Origin: Leptospira levettii
GTDB taxonomy: Bacteria; Spirochaetota; Leptospiria; Leptospirales; Leptospiraceae
Assembly: GCF_002812085.1 (NCBI RefSeq)
Contig: NZ_NPDM01000001.1
Coordinates: 186,001-250,000 of the forward strand
Direction: 5' to 3'
DNA length: 64,000 nucleotides
Position numbers and translations under genes: made by a program
Part shown: piece by piece, positions 8,014 through 16,973 of the stretch
How the letters are laid out: the number at the start of each line of letters is the position of its first letter
Numbering within the stretch: the stretch's first letter is position 1
The notes under the pieces: model-generated
What the model was told of the DNA's origin: nothing
The model's input: the letters and a program-made list of their open reading frames with translations, nothing else
Database searches by the model: none

Positions 8014-9981
8014 CTATTCGAGTTTGGAAGGATTCAAATAATGGTATAAGACTTGATTGAGAGCCAAAATATCAATCGGTTTGGTCAAAAAATGGTCCAT
8101 ACCAACATCAAAACATTTTTTACGTTCTTCGTAGAGTGCACCAGCAGTCAAAGCTATGATTGGGATTTGTTGGTTAGATTTGTCATTTCGAATGATTGTC
8201 GCTGCTTCCAATCCATCCATTTCTGGCATTTGAACATCCATAAAAATCATTTCTGGTTTTTTTGCGCTAACCATTCGAACAGCATCAACCCCATTTTCAG
8301 CTTCCAATAAATTAGCGTTTGGAATGTATTTTAATATCATTCTTTTTAAAAGGTCCCGGTTCATCAAATTGTCTTCGGCAATGAGGATACTAGGAGTCAC
8401 TTCGCAAAGTTTGGACTGGTTTATATTTTCCCAAATTTCTCTCTGGAAGTTTTCATTCTTTTCTTCAGTGACATTCGCATTTTTCAGAATGAAAGTTTCG
8501 ATCGAAAAACGAAACTCCGTTCCCTTCCCTTCCACAGAAGAAAATTCGATCTCACCACCCATTAGTTCAAGTAGAGATTTAGTAATACGAAGCCCAAGAC
8601 CAGTCCCACCAAAACGACGTGTGGAATTGGACTCTCCTTGCCAAAACGATTGGAAAATTTTAGTTTTGTGTGATTCTGGGATTCCGATTCCTGTATCTTG
8701 AATGGAAAATTTAAGATTCATTTTCTCATTCCCAACTAACTCTGGCTCAATCTTTAATGTTACACTTCCCTTTTCGGTAAATTTGACAGCATTTCCAAGC
8801 AGGTTAATCAATATTTGCCTAAGTCTGGTTGCATCAACAACAATCCATTCTGGTAATTGATTTGATTCTATAAATTCCAATTGGATATTTTTTTCTTTCG
8901 CCTTCCATTGGAGTACACCTAGCGAGTCTTTTATGATGTGCTTCAAATTTGAAACTGTTTCGTTTAACACTAGTTTGCCAGCTTCAATTTTAGAGATATC
9001 TAATATGTCATTGATAATGCCTAACAAACCATGTGCACTACTGATTGCATTTTTTACGTATTCTTTTTGGTCTGCATCTAATTTCGTTGTCATGAGTAAT
9101 TCATTAAAACCGATCACTCCATTTAAGGGAGTTCGAATTTCATGACTCATATTTGCTACAAAATCTGACTTGGCTTGGTTTGCACGTTCCGCCTCTTTTT
9201 TTGCCTGTAATAAATGTAATTCCGCATTTTTTCGATCTGTAATATCATTAAAGTGAACTACAAAATACAATGGAGAACCATTCCGATCCCGAACAAGTGA
9301 ATTGGAAATTTCGATCCATAAAACTTGATTGGATTTTGAGATGTAGCGTTTTTCATAAACCACATCCACATCTTTTCCTTTGAGTGCTGATTCTCGGTAT
9401 TGATAAAAAATATTCTGGTCTTCTTTATAAGCAAAATCTTTGGAAGCTCGGCCTAATAGTTCCGTTTCCTTATAACCCAACATCAGTTGGAGTTTCTTAT
9501 TTACACGCAAAAACTTACCATCTAAGTCGAGAAGGCAAACTCCAACTCCCGCATTTTCAAAACTCATGCGAAATCTTTCTTCACTTTCTGCGAGTTCTTC
9601 TTGGATTTTATTTTGTTCGGTTATATCTCTGTTGATGGCAATGACACCGATCGTATTGCCATCTTTGTCTTTTAAAAAACTAACAGCAGACCGTATTTTT
9701 AATTTGGAACCATCTTTTGCAGATTGAAACACTTCACCCTGCCAGATGCCAGTCGACTTGAGATGCGCAATACTCGTTTCTCGATCACTTTCCAACATGA
9801 TCGTTTGTAAGATATCAACTGTTGATTTCCCGAGAACTTCTTCTACTTTGTAGCCATAAATCCTTTCTGCAGAAAGATTCCAACTGGTGATGCGAAAATC
9901 CAAATCGGTTACAATGACGGCATCATAAAAGTATTGAAGGATGAGTGAAGAGTAAGCTTCCTTCGGAATGTTATGATCCAT
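8014..9981 (-). CDS. cytoplasmic hybrid histidine kinase (PAS-PAS-HisKA-HATPase-REC)
   Basis: This 655-aa sensor has no membrane segments. In order it has two PAS domains (about 10-125 and 130-255), a short coiled coil, a HisKA domain with the phospho-acceptor motif NMSHEIRTPLNGV (about residue 280), an HATPase_c domain with GIGIPESHK and GGTGLGLRI, and a C-terminal receiver with the phospho-acceptor Asp in MIFMDVQMPEMDG. The receiver implies an internal phosphorelay; no Hpt or output regulator gene is next to it. The sensed signal is unknown; intracellular redox, oxygen or a small ligand would fit PAS domains. Confidence 0.92.
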   Translation of the reverse strand: MDHNIPKEAYSSLILQYFYDAVIVTDLDFRITSWNLSAERIYGYKVEEVLGKSTVDILQTIMLESDRETSIAHLKSTGIWQGEVFQSAKDGSKLKIRSAVSFLKDKDGNTIGVIAINRDITEQNKIQEELAESEERFRMSFENAGVGVCLLDLDGKFLRVNKKLQLMLGYKETELLGRASKDFAYKEDQNIFYQYRESALKGKDVDVVYEKRYISKSNQVLWIEISNSLVRDRNGSPLYFVVHFNDITDRKNAELHLLQAKKEAERANQAKSDFVANMSHEIRTPLNGVIGFNELLMTTKLDADQKEYVKNAISSAHGLLGIINDILDISKIEAGKLVLNETVSNLKHIIKDSLGVLQWKAKEKNIQLEFIESNQLPEWIVVDATRLRQILINLLGNAVKFTEKGSVTLKIEPELVGNEKMNLKFSIQDTGIGIPESHKTKIFQSFWQGESNSTRRFGGTGLGLRITKSLLELMGGEIEFSSVEGKGTEFRFSIETFILKNANVTEEKNENFQREIWENINQSKLCEVTPSILIAEDNLMNRDLLKRMILKYIPNANLLEAENGVDAVRMVSAKKPEMIFMDVQMPEMDGLEAATIIRNDKSNQQIPIIALTAGALYEERKKCFDVGMDHFLTKPIDILALNQVLYHYLNPSKLE

Positions 9982-10213
9982 CGTACATCAATATACGGTA
10001 GATTTTTATAAAAGTGCAAGCGATTCCTTAAAAATCTTATCAATCACAATCAAACAATTGGTTTCCCTTTGAAAATTAGTAGGAATCCCTATCGGAAAAC
10101 GAATGGAGGCGATTCTTAACATTGATTTTCATCCATTCAAAACTCCTCCTACTCGCAGATGATCTTGCATTCGAAACCAATGCAAACTGCTCAATGGATT
10201 TTGATTCGTACAT
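9982..10213. other. intergenic segment with degenerate repeat sequence
   Basis: There is no convincing gene here. The end (10192-10213, ctcaatggattttgattcg onwards) resembles the sequence at 10394-10415 that precedes the 5S terminator, so it appears to be a decayed part of the same repeat unit. Confidence 0.5.
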
Positions 10214-10215
10214 AA

Positions 10216-10285
10216 AAAAAGCGCTCACTTTCGTGAACGCTCTATCTTACGTTATGAGTGCTAACAGAGGCAACGTCCTACTTCC
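10216..10285 (-). pseudogene. 5S rRNA 3'-end remnant with its own hairpin
   Basis: On the minus strand, agtaggacgttgcctctgtt followed by agcactcataacgtaa matches the 3' end and immediate downstream flank of the real 5S gene. It is followed by a hairpin, AGCGCTCAC-TTTC-GTGAACGCT, and a run of seven T, in the same arrangement as the functional gene and its terminator. The rest of the 5S sequence is missing. A similar remnant lies at 15636-15705. Confidence 0.55.
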
Positions 10286-10416
10286 ACCCCCACTCGCTTC
10301 TCCGCTCCGCGGGCGAGTGTCCGAGCCTTGCTCCCTATGGGTCGCAAGTCTGTCATTTCGCGAACAATCTTTTCTGTTTACTATTGGGTTAACTCAATGG
10401 ATTTTCTTGTGTACAC

Positions 10417-10447
10417 AAAAAAGCCAACCTTTCGGTTGGCTTTTTTT
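10417..10447 (-). terminator. rho-independent terminator of 5S copy 1
   Basis: A perfect 8-bp stem AGCCAACC/GGTTGGCT with a TTTC loop, flanked by A and T runs on both sides, so it can work in both directions. It lies 20 bp past the 5S 3' end. Confidence 0.85.
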
Positions 10448-10466
10448 ATTACGTTATGAATGCTAA

Positions 10467-10582
10467 CCCGGCAACGTCCTACTCTCCCATTGAGCGAACC
10501 CAATAGTACCATCGGCGATGAGAAGCTTGACTTCCGTGTTCGGAATGGGAACGGGTATGGCCTTCTCTCCATAATCACCAGG
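10467..10582 (-). rRNA. rrf: 5S ribosomal RNA, copy 1
   Basis: The 116-nt gene reads CCTGGTGATTATGGAGAGAA at its 5' end on the minus strand and ends GGACGTTGCCGGG. The hallmark loop motif ATTCCGAACACGGAAGTCAAG is present, and the ends pair (CCTGG with CCGGG). It is not linked to 16S or 23S genes. Ends were chosen from the terminal helix and may be off by a few bases. Confidence 0.95.
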
Positions 10583-10638
10583 AGTAATTACCATGTGTAC
10601 AGAAGAGAGTGGGAAGTCAAACCTTTATAGAAGAAAAG

Positions 10639-11586
10639 TTACAAATTTAAATCGTAAGTGGCTCCAAATTTTAGGCCTGAAACTTCAATTCTGTGTTCGG
10701 CAGTGGCGGAAACAAATTCCATTAACGTGCCAAGTGTAGAGAATTGATTCCCATCAAAACTAAGAGCAATTGGACTTTGTGCTTTGGCATTCATATACTC
10801 TCTTTCAAAACTTAAGAATAAACGTAATTTAGGAACAACAACAATGCTTGCTCCAAAACTTAATTTTTCAGAGTTAAACGTATAACCACCATTAGCGTAA
10901 TTGAATGAGGCACCTGCATTGGAAACTCGGAATTGTTCCGAACTATACGAACCTGTGGAGTTCAGAAGAAATGGTCCAAAAAGTAAAAAATCAGCAAATA
11001 ACGTTGCTCTATCATTCAAATCAAATTCGAATCCAACGCCTAGAAGACCAGAAGTGCCGGTTGTATTTTTTGTATCTTGTCCAAGATAAGCGGGAGCACC
11101 AATTCCTAAATAGGACCCTTCCATTGTTTGGCTCATACTGCGTAACACATACTTTGGCAAAATGCGAAAATTGGAAGTAGGAGATAGAGTCACTCCAAAA
11201 TTGATATCGGAATAAAGGAATCGGTAGTCAGCGTCTTTGATACCAAGTCCAGTAGAATAAAAAGAATTCCATTCATACCCTCTCACAAATCGATTCAAAT
11301 GAAGGCCCACAAATAGATTCGAAAGAATACCAGCATTGATCGATTGGAAATAATCAAATCCCCAATCATTGATGAGACTTATCCCTTGGTTGTTCTGCCA
11401 TTCCTGGTTATATTCGGTCCTAACAATATCATTATAGAAATTTCTTTTTTCTAAATCTGTACGAAGGCTACCTAAAAACAAACCACCTTTGACTCGTAAT
11501 GTATTACCTTCTACTTTTCCTTGGGCATAAACGGAAGTGGTCAATAGAGAAAACAGGACCAAAAGAAAAACGAATGTTCGTTTCAT
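10639..11586 (-). CDS. outer-membrane beta-barrel protein, function unknown
   Basis: The protein is 315 aa from the ATG at 11586, chosen because GAGAGG lies 11 bases upstream and because it opens with a clean signal peptide (MKRTFVFLLVLFSLL, cleavage after VYA-Q). The mature part is a run of alternating polar and hydrophobic strands with frequent glycine and aromatic residues (LGVGFEFDLNDRATLFADFLLFG, for one), as in outer-membrane barrels. The end GLKFGATYDLNL is a typical last barrel strand. It is divergent from the TonB-dependent receptor gene, 213 bp away. No specific family was recognised. Confidence 0.65.
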   Translation of the reverse strand: MKRTFVFLLVLFSLLTTSVYAQGKVEGNTLRVKGGLFLGSLRTDLEKRNFYNDIVRTEYNQEWQNNQGISLINDWGFDYFQSINAGILSNLFVGLHLNRFVRGYEWNSFYSTGLGIKDADYRFLYSDINFGVTLSPTSNFRILPKYVLRSMSQTMEGSYLGIGAPAYLGQDTKNTTGTSGLLGVGFEFDLNDRATLFADFLLFGPFLLNSTGSYSSEQFRVSNAGASFNYANGGYTFNSEKLSFGASIVVVPKLRLFLSFEREYMNAKAQSPIALSFDGNQFSTLGTLMEFVSATAEHRIEVSGLKFGATYDLNL

Positions 11587-11799
11587 GAATAGAATTACCT
11601 CTCTCATCCAATAACAAATGAAAAGGCAACCACTCAAGGAAATTTTAGAAAGTTTCTATCCCGACGTTTGTTTGTTTCTCGGTCGTTGCATCCTCCCTCA
11701 CATTCTTTTTCCAAAATCGAATCCTCATACCCCAGACAAAGAAGGTAACTTTGTAAAAAAAAAACTGGATTGAGATGCTTTCAAAAAAAGAATGGTTCC

Positions 11800-14136
11800 A
11801 TGCTAAATGAAATTGAGAACAAAACTCAGGCTAAGAAAGGGAATCACCTACTCTTCTTATGTTTCACTTTAATGGTTCCAACCCTCCTATTTTCTCAGGA
11901 TGAAAAATCACAACCGACCCAAGAACCAAAAGTCGAAGTGCAAGCGAAGGAAGAAACACCTACCATCCGGGTCAAAGGGAAAAAAGATACAGACCGTGAA
12001 TTTCTCGGAGATGTAGAAGGCACAAATATCTATTCAGGTAAAAAAAACGAAGTCATTCGATTAGATAAAGTAAATGGGAATTTAGCAATGGGAAACACTC
12101 GTCAGGTGTATGCGAAAGTTCCTGGCATCACCATTTGGGAAAATGATGGGAGTGGGATCCAACCAGGAATTGGTGCCAGAGGATTGTCTCCTAATCGAAA
12201 TTGGGAATTTAACACCCGAATGAACGGGCATGACATCGCCTCAGATTCATTTGGTTACCCAGAAGCTTATTTTAACCCACCTTTGGAAGCTCTTGAAAAA
12301 GTAGAAATCATCAGAGGAGCCGGCGCTTTACAATATGGACCTCAATTTGGTGGAATGGTCAATTATGTGGTGAAAAAAGCAGACCCGACAAAGCCAGTCA
12401 AAGTGGAAACGAAAACAACCGGTGGTTCTTTCAACACTCTCAACCAGTATAGTTCTGTTAGTGGGACAGTGGGAGATTGGAGTTATTTTGTTTTTTACCA
12501 AGGCCGTAGTTCTGATGGATGGAGAGAAAATTCACAATACAATGTCCAAAATGGATTTGTGAATTTGGCATATAAAGTTTCCGAAAAATTGAAGATATCA
12601 ATGGAAATGGCAAAGTCAACGTACTTAAGCCAACAAGCTGGTGGACTCACCGATGAACAATTTCGAATCGACCCAAGGCAATCAGGAAGGACAAGAAACT
12701 GGTTCAGTGCACCTTGGAATGTTCCAGCCATGAACATTGATTATGAACAAAGTCCAACTGCCAGGACCAATGTTAAAATCTTTGGCCTTTACGGCGAAAG
12801 AAATTCAGTTGGAGTTGTATCGGCAGCAAATGTTACGGACCCAATCCAACCTCGAACTTTAGAATATAGTCCAAGGCAAATTGATAGAGATACATATCGT
12901 AATTATGGGATGGAAGCAAGACAGATCATTAACTACGATTTGTTGGAACGAACTCATACTCTATCATTCGGTGGTAGGTATTTTAATGGAAATACAGATC
13001 GATTCAGAAATCCAAATGGAACAACTGGAACTAAATTTGATCTAAGGGAAACCAATTTCACTGGAGTATGTTATGATGGCACAAGAAATTGTAGGATTGC
13101 TGATTTAGAATTCTCAACATTAAATTACGCAGGATTTGTTGAAAATCTATTTCGTATCACTGATTCACTTTCTCTTACTCCTGGTGTACGATATGAATGG
13201 ATTCGATCCACAGCTTCAGGCCGAGTCAATGAATCAATACCTAGCGCTTCAAAACCCTTTGGTGGTATGATCCAACCAATGGAACGCGTACAAAGACAGG
13301 TTCTTTATGGACTTGGTGCTCAATACCAAACGACAAAAACAACAAATTTATATGCAAATTATTCACGAGCGTTTCGGCCAGTCGTCTATTCCGAGTTATT
13401 TGCACCAACTGCTACCTTAAATGAAGTTGATCCTAACTTAAAAGACCAATCGGGTTATAATGCAGATGCAGGATACCGTGGGAAATTTGGACAATGGATC
13501 CAGTTTGACATGAGTGTTTTTGAACTTCGTTATAACAATCGGGTTGGCCAACTTCCAGGTCTTCTCCCTGGCCAAGCCAACTTCCAAACGAATGTGGGCG
13601 ATTCTTTACACAGAGGGGTAGAAGCATACTTAGAAGTTGATCCAATTGTTTTACTAACTGAATCACAACCATACGGATCCTTTAGTTTATTCACATCGAG
13701 TGCAAATGTAAATGCTCGTTATATCCGTTGGGAAGATCCACGTGTACTCACAAATCCAACGAATGCACAAAACTTTTATCGTGTTGGAAAACTTGTAGAA
13801 AACGCCCCTTCACAAATCCATCGTTATGGAGTCACTTACCATTACAAAAATATCTTGAGTTTCACGTATTTGATTAGTTATACGGGCGCAACATATGCTG
13901 ATGCTGCCAATACTGGACCTGCTACAGCGAATGGACAAATTGGCCTCATTCCTTCCTATACAGTGAGAGACTTTACGTTTGTTTGGAATTTTCACGAAAA
14001 CTTCTCTCTTCGAGGAGGAGTTAACAACATGACAAACCAAATGTATTTTACTCGTCGTGCGGGAGGATACCCTGGACCAGGAATTTTACCTTCCGATGGG
14101 ATGTTCTATTTTATTGGCTTAAGTGCTGTATTTTAA
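11800..14136 (+). CDS. TonB-dependent outer-membrane receptor, FecA-like
   Basis: The protein is 778 aa from the ATG at 11800 (a TTG at 11770 would add ten residues). It has a signal peptide ending near LLFSQ. A plug domain follows, with ARGLSPNRNWEFNTRMNG and VEIIRGAGALQYGPQFGGMVNYV, both signature plug motifs of the FecA group. The rest is a 22-stranded barrel ending in FYFIGLSAVF with a terminal aromatic residue. It probably imports an iron chelate such as ferric citrate, driven by TonB. No Fur-box-like palindrome was seen upstream. A hairpin (14154-14182) follows the stop but lacks a T run. Confidence 0.88.
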   Translation: MLNEIENKTQAKKGNHLLFLCFTLMVPTLLFSQDEKSQPTQEPKVEVQAKEETPTIRVKGKKDTDREFLGDVEGTNIYSGKKNEVIRLDKVNGNLAMGNTRQVYAKVPGITIWENDGSGIQPGIGARGLSPNRNWEFNTRMNGHDIASDSFGYPEAYFNPPLEALEKVEIIRGAGALQYGPQFGGMVNYVVKKADPTKPVKVETKTTGGSFNTLNQYSSVSGTVGDWSYFVFYQGRSSDGWRENSQYNVQNGFVNLAYKVSEKLKISMEMAKSTYLSQQAGGLTDEQFRIDPRQSGRTRNWFSAPWNVPAMNIDYEQSPTARTNVKIFGLYGERNSVGVVSAANVTDPIQPRTLEYSPRQIDRDTYRNYGMEARQIINYDLLERTHTLSFGGRYFNGNTDRFRNPNGTTGTKFDLRETNFTGVCYDGTRNCRIADLEFSTLNYAGFVENLFRITDSLSLTPGVRYEWIRSTASGRVNESIPSASKPFGGMIQPMERVQRQVLYGLGAQYQTTKTTNLYANYSRAFRPVVYSELFAPTATLNEVDPNLKDQSGYNADAGYRGKFGQWIQFDMSVFELRYNNRVGQLPGLLPGQANFQTNVGDSLHRGVEAYLEVDPIVLLTESQPYGSFSLFTSSANVNARYIRWEDPRVLTNPTNAQNFYRVGKLVENAPSQIHRYGVTYHYKNILSFTYLISYTGATYADAANTGPATANGQIGLIPSYTVRDFTFVWNFHENFSLRGGVNNMTNQMYFTRRAGGYPGPGILPSDGMFYFIGLSAVF

Positions 14137-14249
14137 TGAATGAAAGTTTATCTTACCCTCAGCGAATTATCGATTGAGGGTAGGATCTACTTGGTCAATC
14201 ATGAATCACTTTTTACCAATCCATTCAAAGAATCACGAATCTCTTTGGA

Positions 14250-15278
14250 TTAAAACTCAATTGGCATGTACAATGCGAGGTGAAAGGTTCTAAGTTCATA
14301 AGAATATCCATTTTCTTTTACAATGGGACCACCGAATGATACTCTTGCTCTAAGTCCTAAAAATGGAGGCGATTCTAAATACATCATAAATGCAAATTTT
14401 GCTACTGAGTTCACTCTGACTTGGTTACGCATAAGACTACTGATGGCAAGAGATTCAACTGCATTAAAACGTCCGCTAAAGTATGCTGCCAAAGCAGTAG
14501 AATCTGGTCGTAATAAACCTTGGCTTCCAAGATAATAACCAACTAACTCAAGATTGTTTCCAGAGGAAAGATTTGCGACTAGATAACTGAGTGTTGGATC
14601 CGAATTTGGATTTAAATTTCCTGATACAAATTGGTAGGCACATAAATTATTTAAAAATGAATTTCGACCTGGTCCAGAAAAGGCAATGAGTAAATTAGAA
14701 GCAGTATCTTTAAAATCGACATTCCCTCGAAGCCGAACATGTGCAGGACCCATACCAAATCCTAATCGAAAGGTATCAGGATTCCCGATATAAAAAATGG
14801 GAACTAACATTGAATAACTTCCTTCTACATCGGTACCTACATCTTCTGTTACCTTATTACTTTTTGAAGAGATGGAATCTCCATCGGAACTTGATGAATC
14901 CGATTCGGAAGAGGAAGATTCAACAGAAGCTGATTTAGAAAATATTTTTGGGATCGATTGACGATTGAGATAAAAATTGGAATTATGTAGCAGTAAATTC
15001 ACTCCAAAGTATTGTGAAATTTGGTATTCAGGAGATTTAACATCCAATAACCAAGAGACCCTGCCTGGATCATCTTGGACCATCAATGCATCTCGATTTC
15101 TACCTTGGATGGATAACGAAACACTTTCCAATGTGACACCTGGATTGATGGAAACAAATCGGTATTTCGGTTTATCCGGCATGGGTCCGTCAGGTGTTTG
15201 TGAATTATCTTGGCCATACAAAACACTAGAAAGGAAAAATAGGAAGATGAAACATCGGAAATAAACACTTTGATTCAT
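14250..15278 (-). CDS. secreted/outer-membrane protein, function unknown
   Basis: This is a 342-aa protein with a signal peptide (CFIFLFFLSSVLYG-Q). A low-complexity linker of serine, aspartate and glutamate occupies about residues 119-140. The remaining sequence has beta-rich segments (RFVSINPGVTLESVSLSI and FRLGFGMGPAHVRLRG) and ends FHLALYMPIEF, which resembles a terminal barrel strand. Two cysteines are visible (C9 in the signal region and one in LNNLCAYQ). It converges on the TonB-dependent receptor gene. No family match was recognised. Confidence 0.6.
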   Translation of the reverse strand: MNQSVYFRCFIFLFFLSSVLYGQDNSQTPDGPMPDKPKYRFVSINPGVTLESVSLSIQGRNRDALMVQDDPGRVSWLLDVKSPEYQISQYFGVNLLLHNSNFYLNRQSIPKIFSKSASVESSSSESDSSSSDGDSISSKSNKVTEDVGTDVEGSYSMLVPIFYIGNPDTFRLGFGMGPAHVRLRGNVDFKDTASNLLIAFSGPGRNSFLNNLCAYQFVSGNLNPNSDPTLSYLVANLSSGNNLELVGYYLGSQGLLRPDSTALAAYFSGRFNAVESLAISSLMRNQVRVNSVAKFAFMMYLESPPFLGLRARVSFGGPIVKENGYSYELRTFHLALYMPIEF

Positions 15279-15633
15279 ATTTTTTTACAGAATTGGAACA
15301 AAGTAAAACTACCGTTATGTTTTGGAAGTGATTTTTAAAACGAAATTTGATTAAAAACCTTGGCTTACAGAAGCAAACAACCATTACTACTTCCACCGCT
15401 ACTCTGGCTGAATTTTTTCAATCTACGATTGTGTCCACTGAGAGGATACTCTTATGCACATAAAAAAAGCCAACCACGTAATCCGGCTTTTCCTCTCTAT
15501 ACTATCCATTCAAAATCTACCCGGCAACAATGCCGGAAAAAATAGAGCTAGGACACCTTGCTCTTTTTTTGAGGCAAACGACCGCTACTTGCGAGTCGCG
15601 GACGGCAGCCAGCCCACACTACGCCCTACAAAC
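15279..15633. repeat. degenerate repeat region upstream of 5S repeat copy 2
   Basis: No supportable gene. It contains decayed pieces related to the 5S repeat: tactacttccaccgctact (compare cctacttccacccccact at 10278), cataaaaaaagccaaccacg with a hairpin-like GC stretch, and acccggcaacaatgccgg, itself a small inverted repeat. A second hairpin, agagc...gctctttttttg (15543-15570), looks like a terminator. Confidence 0.45.
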
Positions 15634-15837
15634 AAAAAAAGCGCTCACTTTCGTGAACGCTCTATCTTACGTTATGAGTGCTAACAGAGGTAACGTCCTA
15701 CTTCCACCCCCACTCGCTATTCCGCTTCCGCGGGCGAGTGTCCGAGCCTTGCTCCCTATGGGTCGCAAGTCTGTCATTTCGCGAACAATTTTATCTTGTT
15801 TACTATTGGGTTCACTCAATGGATTTTCTTCTGTACA

Positions 15838-15869
15838 CAAAAAAGCCAACCTTTCGGTTGGCTTTTTTT
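15838..15869 (-). terminator. rho-independent terminator of 5S copy 2
   Basis: Same hairpin as copy 1: AGCCAACC/GGTTGGCT with a TTTC loop and flanking A and T runs. Confidence 0.85.
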
Positions 15870-15888
15870 ATTACGTTATGAGTGCTAA

Positions 15889-16004
15889 CCCGGCAACGTC
15901 CTACTCTCCCATTGAGCGAACCCAATAGTACCATCGGCGATGAGAAGCTTGACTTCCGTGTTCGGAATGGGAACGGGTATGGCCTTCTCTCCATAATCAC
16001 CAGG
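15889..16004 (-). rRNA. rrf: 5S ribosomal RNA, copy 2
   Basis: The 116-nt sequence is identical to copy 1 as far as I can read, including the terminal helix and the CCGAAC loop. The presence of two 5S genes, both away from 16S/23S, fits what I recall of saprophytic Leptospira; pathogens have one. Confidence 0.95.
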
Positions 16005-16095
16005 AGTAATTACCATGTGTACAGAAGAGAGTGGGAAGTCAAACCATTATAGAAGAAAAGATTGCGTTTTTTTGGAAAACAAAAAGCATTTCCTT

Positions 16096-16560
16096 ATGGC
16101 TAATTTGTCAGAACCACTTGTTCAAACAGAAAAATTTACGGTTATGGGACTTCGTATTAGAACATCCAATGCACCTGGAGATGCAGAAGTCAAAATTCCA
16201 GCCACTTACTCGAAATTTTATAAAGAGGACATTCCTAAAAAAATGGAAATGTTACGGAAGATAGATCCTCTTTTTGCTGTATATTCTTCTTATGAATCGG
16301 ATGAAAATGGTGCGTATGATTTCTTGTTAGGTTATGCTGTGGATCCAAACACAAAACCACTCCCAGGAATGGAATTAATCCATATAACACCACAGAACGG
16401 TCGTTATTTTGCAATCCAACCTGGACCGCCAGAAGAAGTTGTTCCAAAATTTTGGGCTGAAATTTGGAACCATCCAGAAATTCCTAAAATTCGAAGTTTT
16501 CAAACAGATTGGGAAGAATATTCGGAAGCAGGGATTCGAGTATTTTTATCCACTATTTAG
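16096..16560 (+). CDS. GyrI-like / effector-binding domain protein
   Basis: The protein is 154 aa from the ATG at 16096. Longer starts reach into the 5S repeat and are unlikely. It is a single domain of the GyrI-like / AraC effector-binding (SOUL-like) type: VMGLRIRTSN near the start, GYAVDPNTKPLPGMELIHI in the middle, then YFAIQPGPPEEVVPKFWAEIWNH. There is no DNA-binding domain, so it resembles stand-alone small-molecule-binding or gyrase-inhibitor-like proteins. The ligand is unknown. Confidence 0.75.
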   Translation: MANLSEPLVQTEKFTVMGLRIRTSNAPGDAEVKIPATYSKFYKEDIPKKMEMLRKIDPLFAVYSSYESDENGAYDFLLGYAVDPNTKPLPGMELIHITPQNGRYFAIQPGPPEEVVPKFWAEIWNHPEIPKIRSFQTDWEEYSEAGIRVFLSTI

Positions 16561-16568
16561 GTATTATA

Positions 16569-16973
16569 TTATAATTCTCCAAGTTTAGTTTCTATACACG
16601 AGGATGTTTTGCCAGAATTTCCAAGTTCTTGGGTTTGGTATTTATTTTTTTCTACCTTAACCATCTTCACTTTGATCGTACCCCCAATAAAATCCGAAAT
16701 TTCAGGATCATTCGTTTCCATTAGGGTAAGTGTAAAAGAACATGGACCATTCCAAACAATTTTTTCTTTGAGATACATAGAATTATATTCTTGTACTTGG
16801 TAAGTTGCATATCGTTTAAACTGGGAGTTATGCCCCGACTGACATTTGTTATCAAAAATTCCAGTTTGGAAGTGAGAACATTTATTGTTATCTGATTTCA
16901 TCAACTTAGGATGTGCAGCATCAACTACTTGTATAAGTGCTAGGAAAAAGAAAATCACAGTCCAATATTTCAT
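16569..16973 (-). CDS. small secreted protein with six cysteines
   Basis: The 134-aa protein begins with a signal peptide (MKYWTVIFFFLALIQVVDA-A). The mature part holds cysteines at NKCSH, DNKCQ, GPCSF and SSCIE, which suggests disulfide bonds and an extracytoplasmic location. The VWNGPCSFTLTLMETNDPE stretch looks like a beta-sandwich. Its start overlaps the stop of the upstream PrsW-like gene, so the two are coupled. No family was recognised. Confidence 0.65.
   Translation of the reverse strand: MKYWTVIFFFLALIQVVDAAHPKLMKSDNNKCSHFQTGIFDNKCQSGHNSQFKRYATYQVQEYNSMYLKEKIVWNGPCSFTLTLMETNDPEISDFIGGTIKVKMVKVEKNKYQTQELGNSGKTSSCIETKLGEL

Larger units (their letters stand above)
10214..10638. repeat. 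long direct repeat, copy 1 (contains 5S rRNA)
   Basis: About 425 bp nearly identical to 15634-16060. From left to right it holds a hairpin plus a 5S 3'-end fragment, a GC-rich spacer, a 22-base piece of 5S in inverse orientation, a strong terminator hairpin and the complete 5S gene with its upstream flank (through ...agtcaaacc and aagaaaag). Differences between copies are few, for example ggcaacgtcc versus ggtaacgtcc in the degenerate unit. Confidence 0.9.
15634..16060. repeat. long direct repeat, copy 2 (contains 5S rRNA)
   Basis: Nearly identical to 10214-10638, in the same orientation, about 5.4 kb away. The similarity stops inside the 5' flank of the GyrI-like gene (after agaagaaaag). 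The two copies could recombine and delete or amplify the three outer-membrane genes between them. Confidence 0.9.

Noticed and set aside
10122..10466. 114-codon plus-strand frame
   Set aside because: It runs through the 5S-derived repeat and terminator on the opposite strand; frames at 15530-15928 are the same artefact.
10381..10578. 65-codon minus-strand frame with basic residues
   Set aside because: It is the 5S rRNA gene read as protein; an equal frame exists at the second 5S copy (15812-16000).
11640..11799. Fur box or riboswitch upstream of the TonB-dependent receptor
   Set aside because: No palindromic iron box or conserved riboswitch core could be seen.
14154..14182. Hairpin after the TonB-dependent receptor gene
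   Set aside because: It has an 8-bp stem (TACCCTCA/TGAGGGTA) but a 13-base loop and no T run, so I did not list it as a terminator.
16015..16095. Upstream extension of the GyrI-like gene
   Set aside because: The first 27 codons lie largely inside the 5S repeat; the ATG at 16096 gives the normal domain start.
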